Positions 38,613 to 48,830 of a DNA stretch of 64,000 nucleotides are shown here, piece by piece. Under the pieces are notes generated by a model that worked only from the letters and a program-made list of their open reading frames with translations, made no database searches and had not been told where the DNA came from. This DNA is from Isoetes taiwanensis. Taxonomy: Eukaryota; Streptophyta; Lycopodiopsida; Isoetales; Isoetaceae. Location: positions 6,324,623-6,388,622 of the forward strand of contig JAJEKV010000027.1 of assembly GCA_021234155.1 (NCBI GenBank). The letters run 5' to 3'. The position numbers and the translations under genes are program-made. Each line of letters begins with the position of its first letter. Within the stretch, counting starts at the first letter, position 1.

Positions 38613-41600
38613 CTAGCAATGCAATTTAAATAAATTGAACTTTCCATAATAACTCCCAATACTATTCCATTTTTCATTAAATGAATCTGTTTGCTCTTTT
38701 TGAACAGTAGCAGTACTTTGCAACTCATGAATAATATTAAGTTTAATCCAGAAGATGGAGGTCGATTGATTCCCATATAGGCATCTGTTCCTGTGTTCCC
38801 ATATATTCCATAACACAATGAAAAGAATAGTGTTGTAAAAAGCATCATTGGTTAGGAAATAATCAATAAAAGAGTTAGCCTTTTTAACTTTGAATTTGTC
38901 TTCACACCAACTCCACAAATCATTTAGTTTCCTGCAGTGAAAAATGTGAGGCATTGATTCAGCTGAGTCTTGACATAGAGGACACAAAGAAGAAATTGGG
39001 GTCAGGCCTTTTTTTGTCCTGCTAGGATTGTAAAGTTTAGCTGCAGAATCAAGATTTGGCAAGCTTTTATTTGCCAATAACCAAATAAAGAAGGAGATTC
39101 TTGGGGTGCAAAAAGAAAGCCAGATATTACTGCAGACTTTAGTGTCCAATTCATCATTCAAATTCCAATAATGTTTAGCTTTTGATGGCCTTCCATTATT
39201 TGCTAGCAAACTATATATCAGGGAGACCTTATATTTAGGCTTACCTTTACATAACCAGTCCATAGGCAAGTCAATATTCCCAATATTGACATTTGATAGG
39301 AGGGCTTTAATGTGAATAAATAACCTTTTATCAGACAAAGTTCCACTCACTTTCCTTTTTAAAGCAGTCCATGTGATCCATCTGTTATCAACTCGAAGAT
39401 CCCCAATAACATTAATGCCTACATTTTTCCATTTTCTATAAATTCTAGGGTGCTTGAAAGCCAAGGGGATGCTTCTGGAATTTGAAAGAGAAGGGTTCCA
39501 GAAAATAGAAGTTTGAGAGCTGAAATTACTAACTCCCTGATGTTCAAAGCAACTCGAGATTTTATTCCATGCAACAATCATGTTCCTCATAATTGGGGAG
39601 ATGTCAGGAGCAGGCTGAATAGGGAAGAAGGCAGAAGATGGCAAAAAATGCTCTACTGATGGATGGCCCTTAAGTTTACACTTTTTAAGCCAATATTTAA
39701 TGAAAACAGTAGCAGGATTATTGGTTTGAAAAAGAGCTTTCCAAATGTATTTACCAACTAGAGCTGAACCTTGAATGAAAAGACCCTTACATCCAATACC
39801 CCCCTTCGATTTAGACTTAGTCAAGTAATTCCAATTAATTAAATGACGTTTACCCCATATGAAATTTCTAATGATTTTCTCCAGCTGTAGATAGATAGAT
39901 TTTGGGGCAAGTAAGGCAGAGGAAAAATAAATGTGAGAGCTTGCAATACATTGTTTGCAATTATGGTTCTCCCATGCCATAGAGAGAGGCAATTTGCCAA
40001 AGTAATTCAATTTCCTTTTAATATTGGAAATGATAGGAGTCCATAGCCCTTTAATATTGTTGTCCGGAGATAAAGGTAACTTGATGTAATTTAGATGCAC
40101 GAGTAGGATTCAAGCGGTTGATGCCACATATGGTTTTTGACTGTCTCACCAATAATATTACATTTGTTTAAGTTAAGGGAGATTCGAGGCTGACCTTTGA
40201 AAGCTTGAATTATGTCAAGATATGCAGAAATATTGGAGGCATTATTCTGGAGGAAGCTAAAAGAATCATCTGCATATTGCAGAATGTTCATGTTTGAAGA
40301 ATTGTCTGGCAAGATCAAACCTTTAATATGTCCTAAACTTTGTTGATGATTGATCACTCTAGATAAGATCTCAGTGACAGCTATGAATATGTATGGGGTA
40401 AGGGGACATCCTTGCCTTACACCCCTAGCAAGAGAGAAAAAGGAGCCGGGAGAGCCATTAATTGCTTACAGAAGATTGGGATCTAGAGTTCAGCCCGAGA
40501 ATCAAGCTGATAATCTTGTCAGAGAAGCCAAGGTAATTCAGGGCAAATTTTATGAAATTCCAGTGTACAGTGTCGAATGCCTTAGAAAAATCTAACTTTA
40601 GCAGAACACAGTTTTGACCAGAATACTTACTCCAATGAAAACCCTCAACAGCTGCAATATAGTTATCAAGAATATACCTGTTTGGGAGAAAAGCTGACTG
40701 AGAAGGATTGATGACTTTTTGAAGATGGCCTTTAATTCTATTAGCAATAATCTTAGCACAGACTTTATATGAGGTGTTTGTCAAAGAGATTGGCCTCCAG
40801 TCTGTAAAAGCTAAGGGATCCTCATTCTTAGGAATCAAAGAAATTAGGCCAGCAGAAATTGCAGGGTGCAAATGATTAGAGTTCCAGAAACCATGGATCA
40901 TTCTAGAGAAATCCATTTGAATGATATCCCAGAAATGAATGAAAAAATCAGATTGAAACCCGTCTGGGCCAGGACTTTTCCCCTTAGCAAGTGAGGTTAA
41001 AGTTTTATAAATCTCCTCAACAGTAGGCAAATTGGAAATGTTCTGATTCATATCATCAATATGAGTTGAGGCTAGATTATTTGGAATATTCTGGATCATA
41101 TCATAAAAAGCATTAGCTTTGCTGGCAGTATTCGAATCAAAGGCTTGTTGAGAGAAAAGCTCAGCATACTTAGAGTTAAAGAAATTGGAGATATCAGAGT
41201 GTTTATCAAGACTGGTATTATCCTCAGTGATGATTTTAGAAATATTGGATTTGAGTAGCTTATTCTTGGCAACCCTAAAAAAGAATTTAGAATTGCCCTT
41301 GTCTAGATTAGCATGGTACTTTAACTTGCATGAAATAGCTGCCCCTTTGGCTTCAAATTCCTCTATCAATTTGATTGAGTTTTCAAGATTTCCTTCCAGA
41401 AGATGCAAATTTGGATTAAGGGGATCATTTTGAAGTTGCATCCTGACATCCTTAATATCTTGCAGGTATTTAAATTTCTCAGCATTCTTTTGAATAAGCT
41501 GATTTTTAGCCCAGCTTTTAATCCAAGCTTTAGCAGCTTTAATATTGGCATAGAACTCCTTCATGGAGGTAGAATTACTCAAACCAACTCTGGGAAGATT

Positions 41601-42412
41601 TAAGTAGAAGGCTTTGAATTCAGCACAAAAAACCTCAGATTTCAGAAGAGAACAGTTAAATTTAAAAGGTATGTTACCTTGTCTCTTAGGTGAAATATCA
41701 TGCTTAGTAGTTAAGAATTGAGGCTGATGATCAGAAATGGAGATGCACTCATCACTAGTTACAAGGCAATTATCCCAGAAATCATTGGTCAAATTGGTGA
41801 TATAAAATCTATCTAGAGCACAGAAGACTCTCTTGTTACCATCTTGTTTGTTACTCCAAGTAAATTTAGCAGTGGAAGAGGGGATATGATGCATGAGATG
41901 GTTGTCAATCAAATTATCCCAGGAAATCTTCTTATTAGAGGAGAGATTAAGTTGCTTCCCTACCTTGAGGTCCCAGGATGGAGTATTGTTGAAGTCCCCC
42001 CCTAAAATCCAAGTTGAGATACCTTGGTTTTGAAGCCAGCTATTTATGTTGCACCATTGGGTTTCTCTCTCTCTGCGGAATCGGTGGAAGCATAAATATT
42101 GATGATTCCAAAAGCATTATCTGCTGAGGAGAAAGTAATAGCACCTTTGCCATCTATTGCGGGCTATTAAATAAGGAGGTGTGCTTAAGGTTCTTCTAGA
42201 TAATGCATAAACCCCACGAAGTACTGTAGCTTCAATCCATATGGAGGCACTCCACAGGGGAAATCAATCAGCTAAATTTGAGCATTGAATTGTGGAAGTC
42301 TCAATTCACGAAGCATGATAATATCAGCCTTGTATTGCTTAATTTGAGCTATTGCTCTTCTTCTTTTAAAGGGGGCCTTTAATCCCCTTAAATTCCATGA
42401 TAGAATCTTCAT
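38613..42412 (-). pseudogene. LINE ORF2 (endonuclease-RT-zf-RVT)
   Basis: It starts with MKILSWNLRGLKAPFKRRR, the first strand of an apurinic-like endonuclease, 67 bases after ORF1. Frames at 41912-40458, 40357-40091 and 40100-38613 hold the C-terminal endonuclease (SDHQPQ), RT blocks (GPDGFQSDFFI, DWRPISLTN, LLKLDFSKAFDTVHW, ARGVRQGCPLTPYIF, catalytic ILQYADDSFSF), the post-RT region and the zf-RVT zinc cluster (CPLCQDSAESMPHIFHC), ending ...FIVLWNIWEHRNRCLY. Stops and frameshifts lie between 42410 and 41912 and around 40458, 40380 and 40090. The catalytic YADD is intact. Confidence 0.9.
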
Positions 42413-42478
42413 TGCGGGGAGACTAGGAAGAATGAGATTTTGAGATTAATGGTTTCTCAATTTTTCTTTTGCCTAGTA

Positions 42479-44329
42479 TTAGGCTGCGGGAGTTTGGATA
42501 AGGCTTGGCCTTTTTATGTTTAGCTTTTTTCCCCTCTTGCGGTTTGAGCAATTTGGCTTATCAATCAATCTATCAGGAGGACATAATGGGAAAGAGTCAT
42601 CTTCCCAATTGGCTGCACTAAAAGTGTTGGGATCAGAGTTTTCCTTAATATTATTAAACTCATCTACATCAGAGGAATGTGGGCACTCCCAAAATTTGGA
42701 CTTACAACAATCAAGATCTAACATTGAATTAAGATTTAAATTATCAGGGATTAGACATGCTTGCTTTGGGAGAGTTGATCAAATCCTTTTGCTTGCATCC
42801 TTATTGTTCCTTGATCTTGCAACCCTTGCATTTACGTATCCTTTGTCATTTGGATTCGATTATATACGTATTGGAATCATAATGCATTTTATATTTAAAG
42901 GCTCCTGGCTTGTTTCCTCTCTGTCACCTATCTTTTCTATATCCATCACTTCATCTGCACTTCCATCAAAGATCTTCTGATTAATATGCTCACCACTATC
43001 TTGACTTTGCAGAGAATCTTTAATAACCAAGGTAGTGAAGTCCATATCTTGTTGCAATTACGCTAAGCTGGACTGCAATGGTAGGGAAAGTCCACCAAAG
43101 TTATCAGAAGGAATTGGTTGGGAAATAAAATTGGGAGAGAGATCAATGAGATCAGGTTCCAGGTTTGTTAAGGTGGGAGAGCCTAAGGATGAAGGGACAA
43201 AGGCAATTGGCTCCAATGTGTCTGCACAAAAATCTTCAGATAAGTCAGTTAGAACATTAAAGGTGTTAGAACAAAAAACCTTTGAAGATATATCCTTTGA
43301 TGAAGTCTCTTTAGAGGTGTTGGTAGCAATTTCCTGATTTGTTGGTGAGGAGCATTCATGAACTAGTAAATTTGGAGAAGCAGTGGCAATGGCTTTCTTT
43401 GTGAAATCCTGCTCAATTTCCTTGTTTGGCTCAGAAATTGTCACTTTCTTTGCATTGGAGACATCAGATACAATGTTTTGCTCAGTATTTTCATTATGTA
43501 TAATTAATGGAACCTCATTTCCATTGATATTTTGGTGAAGTGCTTTGACAAAAGTCTTGTCTCTGCAATTGTTGTTGTTGAAGCCAATTTTTCGAGTAGA
43601 CTTTCCTTTATCTTTTTGATATGGTCCCAAGGTTGAATGTATAACAATTCCCTTGTTATATTGCTTGTGCTGCAGATCGAGCATAGCAGTATTTTTGCTA
43701 GATTCCAAGATGGAATTCAAGGTGCTATGGAGATCCAGAGTGCAGCTAGACAATGGAGCCTTTCCCTTTAATAGCATCATGTCTTGATTTTTAACCTGGT
43801 TTGATGTATCTGCTGAGGTCTGTTCTTGCAAGTTGAATTTCTCAGTGGGAACCTTATTGCTTGTTTTAAGGTTATCCACATTACCCCTGTTCAAAACATT
43901 TACTTTGACAATGGGTTGAGATAGAGAAGAAAAACCAGACCGAGATGAAAAACCAGAGCATTGACTCGAAGTTGAAACTTTGGCAGTGTTTTCTGTTACT
44001 TTGGCTTGAGCCAAATTTCTTTTCCTTTGTATTCTTCTGAAGCTACCATTACTATTCCTGAAGCTGTTGTTATCCACATGCTTCTCTTCATGCAGAACAT
44101 GTTTGCCTTGCTGGCTGGGAACCTGAACATGACCTTGACATTGATGATCTGAGAGTAGGTCCAAATTTCCAGTATTTGAATGACCTGCTTTCTCTGGAGA
44201 TTCTGAGCAATATGAACTAGAGAAATGCCTGATATTGCAATTAGTGCATAGGTTTGGTAGACCTACCCATCTAAGTTGAAAGGAAGCATTTGATCCAAAG
44301 AAATCAGTGAAAGGGATGGAAATGGGAAT
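42479..44329 (-). pseudogene. LINE ORF1 (CCHC protein), 5'-truncated
   Basis: The frame is already open at the element's 5' end (ISIPFTDFFGSNASFQLRWVGLP) and reaches a CCHC-like zinc knuckle (LCTNCNIRHFSSSYC), then a long Ser/Asn/Thr-rich linker (44164-43058), a stop at 43058-43060, more of the same frame to 42860, and a Lys/Arg-rich C-terminus (NRKRGKKLNIKRPSLIQ) ending at 42479. Plant L1 ORF1 proteins have a DUF4283-type domain before the knuckle; that N-terminus is missing here, as expected for 5' truncation. It would be an RNA-binding chaperone of the retrotransposon particle. Confidence 0.75.
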
Positions 44330-44342
44330 AGGAGGACAGTAT
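44330..44342. repeat. LINE target duplication (right)
   Basis: AGGAGGACAGTAT at the 5' edge of the LINE. Confidence 0.8.
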
Positions 44343-44927
44343 GTCTATTGATGGCGAGCCCAAAGATGAAGGACAAAGTTTAATAGCGGAGGAATTTCTG
44401 TACGTTGCCAGTGAAAGTTCTCATGCTACTTTCGAATGTACATAGTTCTTAAAGTCCAAAGCAATGACTCCCATGACTAACGAGGTTTGTTCACAAAATA
44501 TTACGTTCTTCAGCATCCTAGAACCATTAAAATGGGTAATCATCATAGCTAGATGGCAGTTGGGTCAGGTACAATCAAGATTTCTCTTGGAAGTTCAAAA
44601 GTGTCTGTTCATGATCTGCTTTATGTACCTGGATTGTTCAAGGACCTATTATATGTTAGCAAACTTACAGATGCGGGTTTTGAGATTCATTTTTCAGCTC
44701 GCAGATGTGACATTTTGGATGTTTTCAAAAGGAGAATGGTTGTAGCTCACAGATGAGAAATTTATATGGAGTGCAGCACACTGTTGGGGTCGAGTACTTG
44801 GAGCCTCCAAATAAGAAACATCCATCATGGCTAAATGACTATATTCTTGCCACAGAGGATCTTGTAGTAGAGCCACACAGTTTTAAAGAAGCCACAGAAA
44901 GTGCATGCACAAGAGGAGGGGGAGGGG
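44343..44927 (+). pseudogene. copia protease remnant and deleted pol
   Basis: This continues the gag remnant at 36956. After an acidic linker (SIDGEPKDEGQS) comes the protease region, where the expected DSGA site reads KSKA. Then the typical LGSSKVSVHDLLYVPGLFKDLLYVSKLTDAGFEIHF block and the start of GAG-pre-integrase (RRMVVAHR). The next legible piece (KKHPSWLNDYILATED ... EPHSFKEATES) normally lies between integrase and RT, so integrase has been deleted; RT is missing too. A purine tract (44910-44927) follows, which may be the polypurine tract before a 3' LTR. Confidence 0.75.
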
Positions 44928-45221
44928 TGGACCCTGGAAATACACAATTTGTTAATTAAACTAACGTGATGTGCTACTTGCAAGCCAATAGAGGAGGGGC
45001 AACAAATAGAACGAGCGCATTATGAGAAGAATAGGAGTTGTAAATTTTGTCTTTACTTATGGCTCCTAAGCATGTTATTATGATATTACTAGTAATGGTG
45101 CCCAACAATGACCTATGTGAACAGAAACCTGTTTAGCTCCTTCTCCTTTTCATAAATCTAATATAACAGAAACAAGTCCAGCATTGTTGGCTGATAAGAG
45201 GTTTTTGTGCATTCGACACCG
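44928..45221. other. possible start of copia 3' LTR, otherwise unassigned
   Basis: Directly after the purine tract the sequence reads TGGACCCTGG, which could open an LTR. No matching second LTR was found. Confidence 0.3.
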
Positions 45222-45680
45222 TTTCTCCTTCCCTTTGCCTTTCGCTCTATCTTATCTTTCCTTTTTTCTTTTCCTTTCTTGTCATTTTTTTTTTTACACT
45301 TTTTTCTTTTTCCTTTTCCCTTTTTTTTTTCATTTTTCCTATACATTTTCTTTTACCTTTTCCCCTTCTTCTTTTTTTGAATCCCCTTTTCCCTCCATTT
45401 CCCTTACCTTTTTTCCTTTCTCTTTTTTCCTTTTCCTTTTTTTTTCACGGACTTTTTCCCATCATTTTCCAGCCCTTCCCCTTTTTCCTGTGCCCCTCTT
45501 CCTTTTCCTCTCTCGCTTCCTTTTCCTTTTCCCTTTTCCCACGCCCTTTTCTCGTTTCTTTGTTTTCCACCTTTTTCATCTGTCCTTTTTTCCCCCCACC
45601 CTCTTCCCCCTTTCCCCTTACTCATTCCCCCTCCCATTTTCTTCTTTCTATGCTTCTTTTTTTCCCTTCCCTTTTTTTTA
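45222..45680. repeat. ~460-bp pyrimidine-rich tract
   Basis: Almost entirely C and T on the plus strand (TTCC/CCTTTT blocks), with few purines. Long open frames across it are compositional artefacts. Confidence 0.95.
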
Positions 45681-46292
45681 AACATCTTTTGTAAATAAAA
45701 TTCACATTCTGCTTGTCCGTTCGGCATTTATGTTAAATATAACACTAAGTTCTACATTCTTGCACTACGACTCGCATGAACACAACAACATCCCGATAGA
45801 TAGGCTTTTCATTCATCTCAGCAGTTTTTTCTACAATGGTATAGGGTGGGTATTTGCACATCATGAGGCTATCAAAAATGAAAAACATAGGGAATATCCG
45901 GTTATAACACACGGACCCCAAATAAAATTTGTATTTCTGGTGTTGGCTAGTGTACATCTTAGAGAGTTTATCACTGGGATTAAAAACCCCGCCCCTTCGG
46001 GTTTTCGAGGAAAAACCCTAGCGATAAAATCTCGGCAAGGGGCTTGGACAGCGAGGTACGCTAAGCGCTCCACAAAAAAAACCCACGCTCCACGAGGAGA
46101 ATACAGAAGTCGGCGCATCACCCACGGACCAGCGGAAAAACCAATAGAGAAAAAACCGAAATCGGGGGCTGGTCATCGTGCCCGCGAAAAAAAAACAACA
46201 TTTACACCTCAAAAAAAAGGGCTGGTCCGCAGCGTGCCATGGCGACAATTATAACAAATATGAATATATAAATAACAATTTTAAGGGGGAAG
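45681..46292. other. unassigned, contains a motif shared with 46549
   Basis: A 174-codon plus-strand frame (45730-46254) shows no family features and is probably chance. A 24-bp stretch at 45775-45798 (CATGAACACAACAACATC...) is repeated exactly at 46549-46572. Confidence 0.35.
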
Positions 46293-46900
46293 GATGGGAG
46301 CCATGGATCTGGCGAGAGATGAAAGCGTCGATGAAGCGTCGATGAAGAACTACGCAATAAGTAGCGATCCCCAACCCGATCAGCGGCCTAAAATGCATGC
46401 GATGCATGCATGCGGCTTATCGCGATGCATGCATGTTTTATCTTGATGCGATGCATGCATGCGGCGCATGCAATGCATGCATGCTCGTCTTTAATGCAAG
46501 AATGTCGATTATTCACGAAATCGATGACATTCTTGCTGCTGCATTCCACATGAACACAACAACATCCCGATACCAGAGAACTTCAAATACTAGATCCGAG
46601 GAGAAAAGGTTGAAGATTGTCCTAGGCCGGACAAAAGGGCAAAGGTAGAAGAGGTTAGAAAGGATATGAATGGCCAAGAAAGAGTAGCTCATGCAAGAAG
46701 AAGCCCCTCCTCTGCATGAGATCAAATAATAGAAGCCATGGATACTGCTGAGAGATGAGAAAGCGCCGATGAAACGTCGATGAAGAACTCTGCAATAAGT
46801 AGCGATCCCCCAACCTGATGAACGACCTAAAAATGCATGCGATGCATGCATGCTCGTCTTGTGCAAGAATGTCGATTCGCTACGCGAATCGATGACATTA
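46293..46900 (+). repeat. direct duplication of a CATGCATG-bearing unit
   Basis: Units at 46293-46530 and 46729-46900 share AGCCATGGAT, AAGCG.CGATGAA, CGTCGATGAAGAACT, GCAATAAGTAGCGATCCCC, the GATGCATGCATG block and a terminal hairpin (GTCGATT...AATCGATGAC). In the first unit the CATGCATG block is expanded to about 90 bp (46391-46484). In the second the hairpin is TCGATTCGC-TAC-GCGAATCGA (46870-46891). Confidence 0.85.
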
Positions 46901-46975
46901 TAATACCACGCATTTCCTTTTGCATGGTCTTATTGTAACAATGTTTGGAATATTATGCTTATCTCGATTTTATCT

Positions 46976-47095
46976 ATAGTTTACATGATTCTTGTATTGC
47001 AATATTCAAATTACAATAGTTTACATGATTCTTGTATTGCAATATTCAGATTATAATAGTTTACATGATTCTTGTATTGCAATATTCAGATTACA
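46976..47095. repeat. tandem repeat, three 40-bp units
   Basis: ATAGTTTACATGATTCTTGT followed by ATTGCAATATTCA is repeated three times with exact 40-bp spacing and very few differences. Confidence 0.95.
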
Positions 47096-47231
47096 GATAA
47101 TGAATATAATGATTACACAAAATGTACTCATAGTTGTTTGCAATGGAAATAATTTGTTTGTCTTGATCTTATTGTGCTTTTTAGTAATTAATATTTAAGC
47201 CCATAAAGTTTACCTATGTTTGCTTTAGTTA

Positions 47232-47475
47232 GGGCCCGAAGGGCCCAAATTTTTTTTTAATATAACAATCAACACACAACTACCATTAATATTATTAACA
47301 CAAACCATTCATTTAACACATTTTAATTAAAATCCCCCTTAAACCCCCTTTGGTTTGGGTGCATATTCACACGGGAGGTTACGTGGGGCATCGAGAGCTG
47401 TCGGATGGGCATATTTGGTCTTTATTCCTTGATCTGGACCGTACATAGCGATCCTCGTTTGTGGGATATGCCAAC
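47232..47475. mobile_element. partial copy of the foldback element
   Basis: Matches one arm and the centre of the element at 14791-15480: GGGCCCGAAGGGCCCAAA, then CCCCTTTGGTTTGGGTGCAT, then GTCGGATGGGCATATTTG and CTTGATCTGGACCG. The opposite arm is missing. Confidence 0.85.
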
Positions 47476-47536
47476 AGTATTTATAAAGCGCGTGTTGTAT
47501 TTCTTTGTTAGTTTGCACTCTCAACATATGGTTTTG

Positions 47537-47676
47537 GCATGCACGTGCATTGCATGCATGCACACAATATGCACTTTGCAACGCATGCACACATTGCATG
47601 CATACCATGCATGCATGCAATGCATGCACTTTGCAACGCATGCACACAGTGCATGCATACCATGCAATGCATGAAT
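47537..47676. repeat. CATGCA minisatellite, 56-bp period
   Basis: Two units starting GCACTTTGCAACGCATGCAC (47571, 47627) sit in a stretch made almost entirely of GCATGC, TGCATG and ATGCAT hexamers. Confidence 0.9.
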
Positions 47677-48830
47677 GTTGTGTCCCTTTAGTACTTAACA
47701 CCATGCAAGGCACATTGTTTACTTTCTTTTGCGGCCATATAGGTATTTTCACATAAGAGACATACAACATTCATCTTCACGGTAAATTTGCAGATTAGCT
47801 TGTTTGTATGAGAGCTAGAATTCACATCCCCAGTTCATACAGATATAGCTTATTATGCTCGAGTAGCAAGCTGTACTGTGTTCATGCAGACAGCAAGGTC
47901 CAATACTATGTTCATAAGAATCTCGTTGCTTTTGCTTGTATTTTAGTGCTTCAAAGAAGAACAGAAGGATATACCTCTCAAAACATAATTTGCAAGCCTC
48001 TTCGTCATGTGCATCCACCTGAAGAAAGCTTTGAAGTAAGCTTTGCCAAGTTGTATGATTGCATAATTGTGGTTTGCATGTTCGACAAGGGTTATTCCAC
48101 AGGAGACCAAAGTTGCAAGTTGTAATAAGCTAACTTGCTGCCAATGGACAAACTTACTTATAGGATATTTTGAAATGTAATTCCAATTTGTACCCTGAAT
48201 ACATAATAATAATATTATTATTATGCAAAAATATTGGCATACATTTTATTATTATTTACACATTTGTTTGTCAATTTGTAATGTAAGTATAAGATTCATG
48301 ATTGTTATTGCTTTCCTTTATTTGTTCGTTTTATTACTTGCTACAAGGTTGCCTTCGACTCTAAACATATTTCAATAGTCTGGGAGGCTATGGTATATTT
48401 CTAAGGTATTTGAAGATGCAAGCAACCTATCAAAGAAGAAGGTGTGCTCGACTAGAGATATTTACACTTCTTTATATTCTAGAACATACGATATCCCATC
48501 TTCTTTACTGTATTAATATTATTTCATATCCCATGACCCATTTTTCATGTAGTTCCATTGCAACATTTTCTAAGTATGGAGCTCGTATCATATAAAACCA
48601 CCCTTAGGCCCCGAAGGGGCCAAAAAGTTTTTTGGACCCATGCACCCCTAGGCCATCCCCCTTTTATTTTCGTATACATTTTGTACAACATTCACACATA
48701 TTTCGTACACCATTTATATTTATTTCGTACATATTATGTAGCTTATTAATCTTTATATAATATAAAATTTTATGGTGCGTCTTCCATGGAGCCCTAAATC
48801 TGACGGTTAAAATCATTCAGGCTTAGATCA
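47677..48830. other. unassigned
   Basis: A 105-codon frame (47808-48125, plus) is not recognised. A palindromic GGCCCCGAAGGGGCC occurs near 48608, and a degenerate TTTCGTACA(C/T)A array at 48670-48740. Confidence 0.35.

Larger units (their letters stand above)
37794..44329 (-). mobile_element. near-complete L1-type LINE, 6.5 kb, inserted in copia
   Basis: The minus-strand element runs from a 5' end inside ORF1 (44329) to a poly(A) tail (T run 37794-37810 on plus). The flanks AGGAGGACAATAT (37781-37793) and AGGAGGACAGTAT (44330-44342) are a target duplication with one difference. ORF1 (zinc knuckle protein) is followed by ORF2 with endonuclease, reverse transcriptase and zf-RVT domains. Frames are interrupted by a modest number of stops and shifts, so the copy is inactive but not ancient. 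Removing it rejoins copia gag to protease. Confidence 0.92.

Noticed and set aside
45184-45727. Long open frames on both strands in the pyrimidine tract
   Set aside because: They arise from base composition alone (runs of Phe/Ser/Pro/Leu or Lys/Gly/Glu) and show no protein features.
45730-46254. 174-codon plus-strand frame
   Set aside because: No recognisable domain, mixed composition and repeat-derived sequence inside; treated as chance.
46391-47676. CRISPR-like repeat array
   Set aside because: Repeats are short, palindromic and without unique spacers; the rest of the window is plant nuclear DNA.
47405-47770. Cys/His/Met/Ala-rich frames on both strands
   Set aside because: They are translations of the CATGCA minisatellite, not a metal-binding protein.
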